Positions 24,016 through 34,415 of a DNA stretch of 64,000 nucleotides are shown here, piece by piece. The notes below the pieces were generated by a model. It had not been told where the DNA came from. It searched no databases and saw only the letters and a list, made by a program, of their open reading frames with translations. The stretch spans positions 2,322,501 to 2,386,500 of the forward strand of contig JAQPZY010001415.1 of NCBI GenBank assembly GCA_029931535.1, in the 5' to 3' direction. This DNA is from Margaritifera margaritifera. Its lineage: Eukaryota; Mollusca; Bivalvia; Unionida; Margaritiferidae. A program made the position numbers and the translations under genes. The number at the start of each line of letters is the position of its first letter. The first letter of the stretch is position 1.

Positions 24016-26918
24016 TAGCTTCTTTTATAGCCCAACCCTTTGATTTCTGTATTTAGCCACACCTCTTTGACAGTATTGCACGAGTGGTTATGAATCTTCC
24101 CTGATGCTTTCAATATTGAGTAAAACTAGTCATTGTCATTTAAAGAAACTCGCAACTGATCATGTTGAAATTATGAATTTTTACCTCTTTTGTTGGACAT
24201 TGTTGGATATACAGTTATTAATGTGAAAAGGTATGCATTCATTTCAGGGGTTCAACACGCCTCTTCCGAAGGTAAGTCACATTGACCTCGTTTTTATGCG
24301 CGAAGACTGCTTTATGTTCCACTTCCTGAATACGGCATTGTCGCATACAAAATCACGAAACTCATTTGGATGGATTTATCTCGGAATCAACCTACTGCTG
24401 TCAAAGTACGTCACTGTGACCTAATTTTCATGCCTTAGTGACTTCAGTTATCTTTGACCAAATTCCATGCGAGAAGGTTAGAAATAATATTCTGAGGATT
24501 TTCTGTGTCTACCTTTATCAGTGACTTTATACGTGACTTTATCAGTAACTTTATACGTCCCTGCCTTTATATATTAACATATACAGTTTTAAAATATCTA
24601 AAAATGTGAGTGCGTTTGCACGAGAGAGACACAGAATATGCTATCACAGACGGACTTGGCTATTCTCCAGGTTCATCCAGTTTCAAAGTAGCTCTTCCTT
24701 TCATCTATTTGTATATGGCGTTACCAGGTACAATGATTTCAATATTTAAACTGGAAACTTGGCTCCTTTTCTATTACCGATACATTAAAATATAACCTAA
24801 TTCAATTCGTCTTATTTTCGCCACAGTAAGTGAACAAAAGCTTGTCTACCCTCTGAGAACATGGATGTATAATACAGCTTTTCACAAAATGGAGTCGCAA
24901 AAAACTCATCCACAAAGCGAATAAAATCATTCCCCTTTCATCTTAATACACCATGCTTGTTTGGGTTCACATCTAAATATTAGTTTGTATGGGAACTAGA
25001 ACGCATTGACTCGGATACTATTATATGTCATTATATTACATTTACTGTACTATAAAAAAACTGGAAATGAATTTGCATTTTTAGGGCGTTTTGGTTTAAT
25101 CAACAGAGAACAAGTGTGTCCTTACGACACAGGCCACGATTATAAGGCCATGGATGTTATTAAGATTATGATGCAAGTAATGGTACCCGATCTACACATA
25201 CTGAAATGAATTTAAATATATCCATACTTTGTATATTTAAATTAAATTATTATTATATTCAATATACACATACTATACTATTGAGAATATGACATGATGA
25301 GATAAGAAAAAAATGCATAAAACGTCAACTCTCATTGAAACGATATTATGAAAAAGTTAACAAAAAAATATGTGGTGAAAAAGGTCGATTAACAACCTGC
25401 TTTGATATTTCTTGTATTAGAACAGGGACAAGTGAAGAAAGCAAAAGTCATTTATTGTTTTTTTTATTATTATTATTTAAAGCTGTTAACAAAGATACAT
25501 GTGATAACAGCGTGCGAAATTGCCGCCAGCCCGCCGGTCGCATGCCAGCTAATTTAATCGCGGACCTGCGCAAAAAATGAGTAGTCAGTCCGTCTTGCTG
25601 GTTTGATTTTTAGGTATTTAGAGAACATGTAATCTGTAAATTGTATATTTTATCATAGTAATAGAAATAATAGAAACCATATGAAAAATAAAACACAGCG
25701 AATTGTTTATGGTGACGAGTCGAGAATCTAGAGCATAGCAAAATAAGATCTGATGGTCGAGATGAAAAGGCAAATAACTCGCATATAACCCGTGTACAAT
25801 AGACGCTTGCAACTCCAGTTAAAAACTATGCGATGTCTGACAACATATGCTGCTTCCGATTTTCAACGTCAACATGTGGAATTATTTGGATGCTTCCAAG
25901 TTTGATAGATTTAATCCCGTCTCTACCAGGCTTGTCTCAGATGAAGCAAATGAAGACAGAATCCACGCGTAGGATGCATGCTAAGACCAGGATAACGATG
26001 TTAACTGTTCAGCTGCATTTTGATGAGGTGGTTGCATTTTATCCACTTCTAGCAATCCACTTTTGGAACTTATTTTTCCGCAGACCGAATTTCGTGGACA
26101 GCTGTAATTTGGATACCATAGCATCATATTTGGAGGCTGATCCTGAGTTCTGATGCTGTCATTGACAAGTCAATAGATGAGGATCCTCATTCCCATTCTG
26201 ACTGATTCAGACTGGTCATTAATGGCAGCATCAGATTCTGATGCCCAGCCTCTAGATGATGTATGGATCTTGATGAGCTGGACAGTTAGTAGCATTGTCC
26301 TGCTCAATAAACATTGGTCATGCTACGCTGAATTTAATAAATTTTAATAAATTCCATATATTATATAAATATCTAATAATCTATTTTGTGTGTTTCTTTA
26401 TTTTTCTATTACATAGATAACCTTTATAAGGGCTGATGTTCGTGTATACCTGCATTTACGATTGAGTCATTTACTACATTTTGTCTACTTGTATCGTGAA
26501 ATGAAGGATCATTTGGTTATGGACAGGACCAGTAGCATTTTCAAGTTACTGATCATGTAGGCTTGCTGGAGTTATTGGCGAGTTACACACACTGACTTCA
26601 AGTGAAATATAATGAGTACTCCATACAATTAACAATCGCATTCGACTTAGAAAAAAAATAAACCCACTAGTCTCTGAACCGTTGCAACAATTTTCTCTCA
26701 TTTACTTGTTTGACGATAAGAACGATTGGAAAGGTTTCTCTTCAAGTCATAAGCTATTTGAAAGAAAACTAGCCTAAGCTATTTGAAAGAAAACTAGGCC
26801 TATTTTGATAACAGAAACATGTAGAAACAACTGTTTGACTTGGAGAAAAAGGTCAAAATGTAAAATAACTGACTTCAAAACTTATTTCTTGTCATGCAGA
26901 ACCTATGAAGGGATATAT

Positions 26919-26999
<81 letters not shown>

Positions 27000-27367
27000 A
27001 TAATTTTAAAGAAATATATATTGATAACAACAACAATGCAAAATGCATCACTTAAAGTAAAATACACAATTTTAAAAAAGCTCGTAATGTTTTCTCGTCA
27101 TGCACAACATTGGAGAGACAGAAAAAAGAATAGAACGATCACATAATGTAATTGCAACTTTATTATGCTCAACAATGTTTTATCAAACGATAATTCTAAT
27201 ACTTAGTATATATTAGGACTGTACAAAACTGGTTGCCATGGAAACAACACAGGACTATTCAGAACATGGACAGATATCATTATTTATCTTTTTAATTGGT
27301 GGTGGCAATATATGCTCTTTTCCCCCTTTTCAATTTCTCCTTTACAAAAATTATTTCGGTTCTAATT
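24016..27367. other. No gene recognised; long AG tract
   Basis: About 3.3 kb of unique AT-rich DNA. A pure (AG)n run lies at about 26922-26996 and a 23 bp direct duplication (AAGCTATTTGAAAGAAAACTAG) at about 26750-26797. Open frames up to 106 codons (25833-26153) have no motif I can name. A short stretch at 24248-24271 is bounded by splice-like signals (see findings). Confidence 0.45.
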
Positions 27368-27617
27368 CACTGCAAATCTACATCAGAAGTAACAAGCAAC
27401 TCGAACGGGGTATTGATCACTGCAAATCTACATCAGAAGTAACAAGCAACTCGAACGGGGTATTGATCACTGCAAATCTACATCAGAAGTAACAAGCAAC
27501 TCGAACGGGGTATTGATCACTGCAAATCTACATCAGAAGTAACAAGCAACTCGAACGGGGTATTGATCACTGCAAATCTACATCAGAAGTAACAAGCAAC
27601 TCGAACGGGGTATTGAT
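27368..27617. repeat. 50-bp tandem repeat, 5 identical copies
   Basis: Five units of 50 bp starting CACTGCAAATCTACATCAG with no difference that I can see. Such identity means very recent amplification or gene-conversion homogenisation, or a collapsed or variable locus in the assembly. Confidence 0.97.
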
Positions 27618-27839
27618 GTAGATAAATAATGATACCTCTCCGTACAACTTTTCACATTGGTAGAAACATAAGACTTCATTTTAGCCATGTACATCGTTAT
27701 ATCACAATAACATAAATATAAATGCCATAGTCCGAACTTGTACCTCCATTAGTAACATATCTCATAGATTCAACAAAAAAATACTCAAACATCTTAGAAT
27801 TGTAGACATTATCTGGTAATCGGAATCCCTCAGCCTTTT

Positions 27840-27842
<3 letters not shown>

Positions 27843-27905
<63 letters not shown>
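27843..27905. repeat. (TAA)n microsatellite
   Basis: About 21 perfect TAA units. Confidence 0.97.
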
Positions 27906-28269
27906 GCTCTGATATTGAAGAAAAAAAATTATGAAGCGGATTGCATTCCCCGAATCCGTAGGAAAAGAAACCAAACACAAATCACAAGCTGTTATTGCTC
28001 ATAATGTGTTTCTTCTTTCCTTCTAGGTAAAAGAACGACGAGTTCCGATCGTGGCCACAATTACGTCTGAAAGTAGTCCAAAAATGGAGTCTTTCAAGCT
28101 ACATCAGATGTACAATAGCAACGTTCGGGTCTTTCCGTCACTGCATATATATGTACCGCGTATACCAAGTGATGTCATGTGTACGTCACTCACCATTACA
28201 GCGTTCATTAATGTGACTTATTCTTGGCCGAGGCTCTATTCTGCCAGGCGTACTTTAGCATGTGGCTGA

Positions 28270-29411
28270 ATTCTCTGCCATTTTCTGTCAATTTCGCCCT
28301 TTTAACGCGGTAATACTCTATCGAAATATTTCCGAGGTGGACTTGGGTAGAAAAGCATCGAGGTCTTCCGATTGATCGGATGTACTATATTATGGTCCAA
28401 GGAGTTCCGAGTGAGTATCGGGCTAAGATTCCATTCGGGACTGTAGCATATATCAAAGTGGAGAGCAAGTAAAATGTTTGTTTAAATCGTACAGAGCATG
28501 TAAAACTAGACCTGACACAATATCTAGCTTTCGATTCTGATTTGCAGTAAATAATGTTGAAGTCTATCAAAATGACGTACATGTCCAATTCTTTCAATGG
28601 TTATATTTGTTGTAACATACATCAACAATATTTCAAGTGAATGTTTTACCATGTTTTTGACGTCAGAAAATCATATATACGAAATTAAAATTATAATTAC
28701 CGGATAACGGTGGTCAGATAAAAGCGAATTCTCACCTAGGTAGTTTTTGCCGTGTATATAGAAATATCTGGAATGATATATCATTTTTTTATTTTCTTCC
28801 GTTTCTTAAATGTTTTTCTTGAAACCATACACGAAAATATAACATACAACTTGATATATTCAATCTTGAATTATGGTCAAGGTGGACCTGCGTATAAAGT
28901 CGACACTAAAATCGGCAGTACCGGAAATTAGCACTTAGCTCTCATAAAATATACAATAACAAAAAAATTATATGTTCACCAATTTTTCTACAAGAAAATT
29001 AATTTTAATTTAATTTCACCGTGTTTATAAGCCTTTTAAATTAAAAAAAAATATATTAGAAAGGAATGAATTTTAAACGGTAATACATCTTCCTTGTTGA
29101 AAAGAGCATGGGCCAGCTAAGGCCCTACAATATGAAGTACTTAATTTGTGTATACAACGCAACCAAAATGTTTGCTAAAATTACATAAATAATCCTGAAG
29201 AAAAAAACATTTACAGTGCAAGTACCTTTCTTACAGATACTTTTATTCTATTTAAATGAAGAATTTATTTTTTTAAATAAATTCTGTAGAATTGATACAT
29301 ATGGTTCTAAGCTACACTGACTTCCAACTCATGAAGTGTTCACAGGTTTTATACTGGCCGTAACAGGAAAAACAAAATGCCATTTAACATGTAAAAACAA
29401 TATAAAATCTC

Positions 29412-29449
<38 letters not shown>

Positions 29450-29934
29450 AACACCAATCTTTGTATTGAACATTTATTTGAAAAGCACGTCATACTAAAA
29501 TTCAAATAAACAGGTTCATTCAAGGACAGCAAAAAAGAAAAAAGGGCGAGTAATACTGACAAGGATGTATAGACTACACATGGTTAGGGGGAAAAATACT
29601 AGATTTGGCTATAGATCCAAATATAGTATAAATTAAAGATTTCAGTCAGCAATTGAAGTTGAGATAAAAACACTATTCCGTATGTACCCGTGTATAAAAT
29701 GGACCAGTCAGAAGAGCGTATATCCATATCTGATGTCACATAATACAACGACCTATCAGGATCGCCGCTGATCGTTTGAAACCGTAAGTAGAACGAACAG
29801 AATAGACCCTGATAAACTCTTCTGCTGGGGTATGATGTGACGTCAGATCTGACCCAATAATCACGAAATTGTCTGACCACAAAAACTGAACTCGTCCTCA
29901 AGTCGCCATATTAAAAACCATATTTCAGCCCTTT
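28270..29934. other. No gene recognised
   Basis: AT-rich unique DNA with a (CT)n tract at about 29408-29447. No motif identified in open frames on either strand. Confidence 0.45.
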
Positions 29935-30432
29935 AACATCACTGAAATATGGTATGTATTTAGAGAGACTGTTATTATCACTGAAATATGGCATGAATAT
30001 GCCATTAATTTAGACTCTTAACATCACTGAAATATGGCATGTATTGAAATCTCTCAATATAAATGAAATATGGCATGAATTTAGAGAGACTTATTATCAC
30101 TGAAATATGCCATGAATTTAGAGACTCTTAATATCACTGAAATATGCCATGAATTAGACTCTTGATATCACTGAAATATGCCATTAATTTAGAGACTTAA
30201 CATCACTGAAATATAGCATGTATTGAAATCTCATAACATCACTGAAATATGGCATGAATTTAGAGACTTATTATCACTGAAATATGCCATGAATTTAGAG
30301 ACTCTTGATATCACTGAAATATGGCATGAATTTAGAGACTTAATATCACCGAAATATGGCATGAATTTAGAGACTTAATATACTGAAATATGGCATGTAT
30401 TTAGAGTCTCTTAATATCACTGAAATTTCTCA
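29935..30432. repeat. Irregular ~37-bp minisatellite, about 14 copies
   Basis: Degenerate units with ATCACTGAAATATGGCATG and AATTTAGAGACTCTTA, with unit length changes (missing CTCTTA, insertion of TGCCATTAAT). Less regular than the other arrays. It ends directly at a copy of the fold-back MITE. Confidence 0.9.
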
Positions 30433-30450
30433 TGTATTCAAAGACACTCA

Positions 30451-30665
30451 TACTGTCTATACTCGCGTATAAGTCGAGTCCAACTGCAAACATAGATCCT
30501 GATCTGTCGTTGCATAATGCGCAGGCAGATCAGGGTCTATATTGTTTGTTCTACTGATTACTCCTAACAAACTTCATAGACTCAGCTCTGCCGACGCATT
30601 ACGCGACGGCATATCAGGAGCTGTGCAGTTAGTAGTTGGATTCAATTTATAATCGAGTACATATT
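30451..30665. mobile_element. Double-hairpin fold-back MITE, copy 3
   Basis: Left end TCTATACTCGCGTATAAG, right end TTTATAATCGAGTACATA. Hairpin 1 has arms ATCCTGATCTGTCG and GGCAGATCAGGGT around GCATAATGCGC; hairpin 2 is more decayed (GACTCAGCTCTGCCG and ACGGCATATCAGGA). The spacer TTCTACTGATTACTCCTA matches copy 2. Confidence 0.82.
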
Positions 30666-31057
30666 TTAATAAGATACCGTTGACATTTTTGTGTTTTCAT
30701 TGTCATTCAGATTGAAGTTATGTAAGATTTGAGCTGGAGTACAATTTTTGTGCTCAGAAAGTCACGTGATGACGGGGACTGGGTCTACGATCTTCACAAT
30801 GGATGCGTTTTCTGCGTAAGAAATACAGTAATATGCTTTCAGTTTGTTTGCCCTTTTTCTTTTACAAGCAAAGTATATACCAGTATGCCTTTTACTGAAC
30901 TGAACTTGAATTTTAGAATGCAATGTGTACAATTTTTAAAAGACGAAAAGAAAATATAGCTAAAGATCTGCTGACATTTTCTGCTGCATTTTTAGAAAAA
31001 AACATCTTTTTACGACAGAAGCAATGATTTGTTGGTGTAAAAGGCGCACCACCATAC

Positions 31058-31128
31058 AAACAGCGTGGACACCTACCTATCGTCGAACTATGCGCCAGCA
31101 GATATGGGTCTGCGCTGTTCGCATTTGA
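31058..31128. mobile_element. Half copy (single hairpin) of the fold-back MITE
   Basis: ACAAACAGCGTGGACACC, then TCGTCGAACTATGCGCCAGC and AGATATGGGTCTGCGCTGTT. Only one of the two hairpins is present and no terminal repeats are visible. Confidence 0.6.
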
Positions 31129-32053
31129 GTGCGCTCTAATTTGTGGAAATTAAAAAAGGGTAAAAAAAAAAAAAGGTTTCTGCATCTTCGAGCCAAAGTT
31201 GTGTCCTACCCAATCGTTACTGGAAAAAGTTTGTCCTACCCCATACTTATTGGAAAATAAATGGGAAATATAAAATTACAATATAATATTAAGAAAATGT
31301 CTATTTTTGACCGTGAATGTTATTGTACACATTCAATCTTGAGCATAACGATAATCTAAATCATTAATTAGGTGCACTGTTTCAACTAAGCGTGTGTCAA
31401 TCGGAACATCCTCGGTTATTTCTGCGAGGCAAAATTATGCCTCGGATGTATGTTGGCGCAGTAATTTACAGAAAAATCATACAATTTGTTCGCTGGGAAT
31501 TTCTCCGAAAAATATATAAATATTTAAAAAAGAAACCGCAATCTATTCGGAATTTACCGGCTATTTCTACGATTGAAATAACTAAGATTAACTGAGAAGT
31601 TACGAATTAAAAAATAGTTCGATGTACTCGCAACTTCTCGGTCAATCCTTGTATCGTAAATAGCTGAGGTGAAACATAGTCTTGTCCATTAGTTAAAAAC
31701 GACCATGTAGGGCCAAAGATGTGGACCTCCTGTCAAAGGTTAAGGTCATAAACTACAACTTAATGTATACACCATCTTTCCTATATGGAACCGGCTTAAT
31801 GGTCTGTTACAGTATATTTGACACAATGGCGTTGTTCTATAGTAACTCAGGGTACTGAAAGGGCCAGCTAAGATGGAGCCAACCGTGTTCACCAAAATGC
31901 CCTCCTTACCTCTTCCCGCGCCGTTTGCCCTTATCGTCTGTTTCTGCAAGCAAATCTTTGGCTTACTTTATTTTTTAAATACTATTTCTCAGGCGTTTTC
32001 ATGTTGTGTCAAGTACAATGTGAAATGAGATCTTCATCTTTTATCAACCAATA
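31129..32053. other. No gene recognised
   Basis: AT-rich unique DNA. A short imperfect duplication (GTCCTACCC...TTGGAAAA) lies at about 31202-31257. No coding motif. Confidence 0.4.
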
Positions 32054-32408
32054 CAATGATATGGTTTAGGCTGTTACAGTGGCAATGATATGGTTTAGGC
32101 TGTTACAGTGGCAATGATATGGTTTAGGCTGTTACAGTGGCAATGATATGGTTTAGGCTGTTACAGTGGCAATGATATGGTTTAGGCTGTTACAGTGGCA
32201 ATCATATGGTTTAGGCTGTTACAGTGGCAATGATATGGTTTAGGCTGTTACAGTGGCAATGATATGGTTTAGGCTGTTACAGTGGCAATCATATGGTTTA
32301 GGCTGTTACAGTGGCAATGATATGGTTTAGGCTGTTACAGTGGCAATGATACGGTTTAGGCTGTTACAGTGGCAATGATATGGTTTAGGCTGTTACAGTG
32401 GCAATGAC
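32054..32408. repeat. 29-bp minisatellite, 12 copies
   Basis: Units of 29 bp with CAATGATATGGTTTAGG and CTGTTACAGTGG. Only isolated substitutions (CAATCATATGG twice, one GATACGG). Nearly homogeneous, hence recent. Confidence 0.97.
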
Positions 32409-32505
32409 CGTTTAATAAGGCAAATGTGCATAAAGGGAAAGCCCAGTTCTCTTTCGGCGATACTTATAATTCTCAATTTTAAAAACAGTACAAGTTAATT
32501 AATGC

Positions 32506-32523
32506 CCCCCCCCCCCCCCCCCC
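32506..32523. repeat. Poly-C run
   Basis: About 18 consecutive C. Confidence 0.95.
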
Positions 32524-32822
32524 ATGAAAAATAAAAGAGTGGTCAAAGTTTTCATCGACAAATTGGTTGATAAAACAATGCATACACAACTGCAAGTGTC
32601 AAAGAATGGAAAGTAAAAACAGACATAACAGAAGACAATGGTAACAAATAAACGACAGCAACTACTTCAAAGAAAAATATCAAAACAGTAGAGTAAAATA
32701 AGCCAATGGAGTATTGGCTGCATATGGTGGAAGGCGCGTAAAACTAAAATTCAAGCGCCAAAATGAAACATGGTCTCCAATTTCTGGATTTTAATAAAAT
32801 GTAAAACCTTTAATTTTGTACA

Positions 32823-33036
32823 TGCCGTATGTATTCCCTTAAAAGTTACAACTGCAAACTGCACAGACCCAGATCTCCCGCTGCATAATATGTTGGCACA
32901 TCTGGGTCTATACAGTTTGTTACGAGTAGTCCGTACACCAAACATAGACCCTGATCTACCTATGCATTATGCGACGACAGATCGTGGTCTATGCATTTTG
33001 CAGCATGACTCGACTTGCAATGGAGTATATATGGTA
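32823..33036. mobile_element. Double-hairpin fold-back MITE, copy 4
   Basis: The two hairpins occur in the opposite order to copies 2 and 3: first GACCCAGATCTCCC with CACATCTGGGTC, then TAGACCCTGATCTACC with GACGACAGATCGTGGTCTA. The outer ends are degraded (TGCCGTATGTATTCCC on the left, GGAGTATATATGGTA on the right). This reads as the same element inserted in the other orientation. Confidence 0.78.
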
Positions 33037-33369
33037 CCAGAAGTCTTGTTACCTTTCTCAAACTTGTCCCCTTTCTTTAATTAAAAGTTTGGACAGAAAG
33101 CCACACAAGACTATAAATGCAATCATTTAATTAGTCTACACATTACCAAGTCTAGACCACCAACAAGGTATCAAAGGTTGGTAAAACCAATGGAAACAAC
33201 GCATACATCATTTTACGAGATAAGAAATACAACTTTCCGTTTCCGTAAACTTGGGCTTCTTAATGGGCAGTAATGTCGACAATCAGCAAGCACCAATCAG
33301 CAAATTAACTTTTTCTTCAATGAAAAGGACACGGTTAAACTAATTTAACCGCTACTGGAAAGGTTGGTG
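33037..33369. other. No gene recognised
   Basis: Unique AT-rich DNA between the fold-back MITE and the LINE end. No motif seen. Confidence 0.4.
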
Positions 33370-34205
33370 CTCCATCGCTGAACGCACAAAGAAGAGTCGA
33401 TATGTATAGGGTTTAAAAACAATGTATACAGTATTCCAAAAATGTAAACAGAAACATTGAAAGTTTTTTTTTCTTGAAGATAAACCCTTCCAAAATAAAC
33501 GTGAACATGTAGTCCAACAAGATAAAAGATGAACATGTAGTCCAACACGATAAAAAATGAACATGTAGTCCAACAAGATAAAAGATGACGGTAGATTTGT
33601 TAAAATTCTTCGTAAAAAAACGTATAAAAATAGAAGATATAGGGAAGACAACAAAAATAAAATATTTTTTAAAAAAAACTTCAAATAAAGTGTCAGCATA
33701 TAAACCGCATTCTTTTAAAAAGTTAAATTCGTTCTGGCGTTACATCATCATATACGTCATAAAACTTCCGAGTCAAAAAACGTCTCTTAGTGTGTAAATC
33801 CATACACTCAACAAGAACGTGTCGATGTACGTCGATACACTCAACAAGAACGTGTCGATACACGTCGATACATTCAACAAGAACGTGTCGATGTACGTCG
33901 ATACACTCAACAAGAACGTGTCGATACACGTCGATACACTCAACAAGAACGTGTCGATACAATCGACAAGAAAATGTTCCACTGTACGTGGGTTTTATGT
34001 TCCGTAGCTTGATTATGAAGTATTCTTTCCACATTTTTTGCCGACTTATATAATATTTGAAGTCACTATATGGAATCTTTCATTCAAAAACGGGTGACTG
34101 CAGGGCAGCTTTAGTTGCTTTATCTGCCCTTTTATTACCCCTAATACCAATCTGACTAGGCATCCAACAGTACAGAATACTTATCTTCCCTTGAATTTAC
34201 AAGCA
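33370..34205 (-). pseudogene. LINE RNase H / C-terminal fragment, copy A
   Basis: The minus strand from about 34185 reads CWMPSQIGIRGNKRADKA, the end of a LINE RNase H domain in which the expected His before xGIxGN is Gln. It continues TKAALQSPVFE, a stop, KIPYSDFKYYI, then MWKEYFIIKLRNIKP, which is the usual connector after RNase H. The frame then runs into a 33 bp tandem array. Further down, at about 33475-33495, a 3' UTR motif AAGGGTTTATCTT is shared with copy B at 45.9 kb. It belongs to an I/Jockey-type LINE with RNase H, distinct from the other three LINE remnants here. Confidence 0.75.
33797..33970. repeat. 33-bp minisatellite, about 5 copies, inside LINE remnant
   Basis: Units of 33 bp with ACTCAACAAGAACGTGTCGA and alternating tails TGTACGTCGATAC and TACACGTCGATAC. 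It interrupts the C-terminal part of the LINE. The CGTGT-CGAT-ACACG stretch can form a short hairpin. Confidence 0.94.
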
Positions 34206-34239
34206 AATCATTTTCCTGTAGGAGTTGGGTTTGTTGGTT

Positions 34240-34414
34240 GGTTGTTTTTTTAGCGACACTTTGAGCACATTATTGGCTATATCATGCCGAACAAATGGGA
34301 GCTAGGTGTCTATCCCGAGGACACACCAAAGCAGGCTTGTCTCGACAAGTATCGAACCCGCGACCCTTGTATTACGAGTCCGACGCTCTACCGACTAAGC
34401 TACCGCGGTTTCCC
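34240..34414 (-). mobile_element. tRNA-derived SINE
   Basis: The minus strand starts GGGAAACCGCGG and carries a perfect Pol III A box TAGCTTAGTCGG (34391-34402) and a B box GGTTCGATAC (34349-34358). The body is tRNA-like, but the anticodon arm is imperfect (CGGAC versus ACAAG), so it is not a functional tRNA. A non-tRNA body of about 100 bp follows and ends near AGCGAC in an A-rich tail with AACCAACCAAC repeats at about 34225-34247. This is the standard architecture of molluscan tRNA SINEs. Confidence 0.8.
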
Positions 34415-34415
34415 T

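Noticed and set aside
25833..26153. 106-codon plus-strand frame
   Set aside because: No motif, no start context and no neighbouring exon signals; length is within chance for this window.
34340..34414. Functional tRNA gene
   Set aside because: A and B boxes are present, but the anticodon stem does not pair and a long non-tRNA body with a repetitive tail follows, so it is a SINE head.
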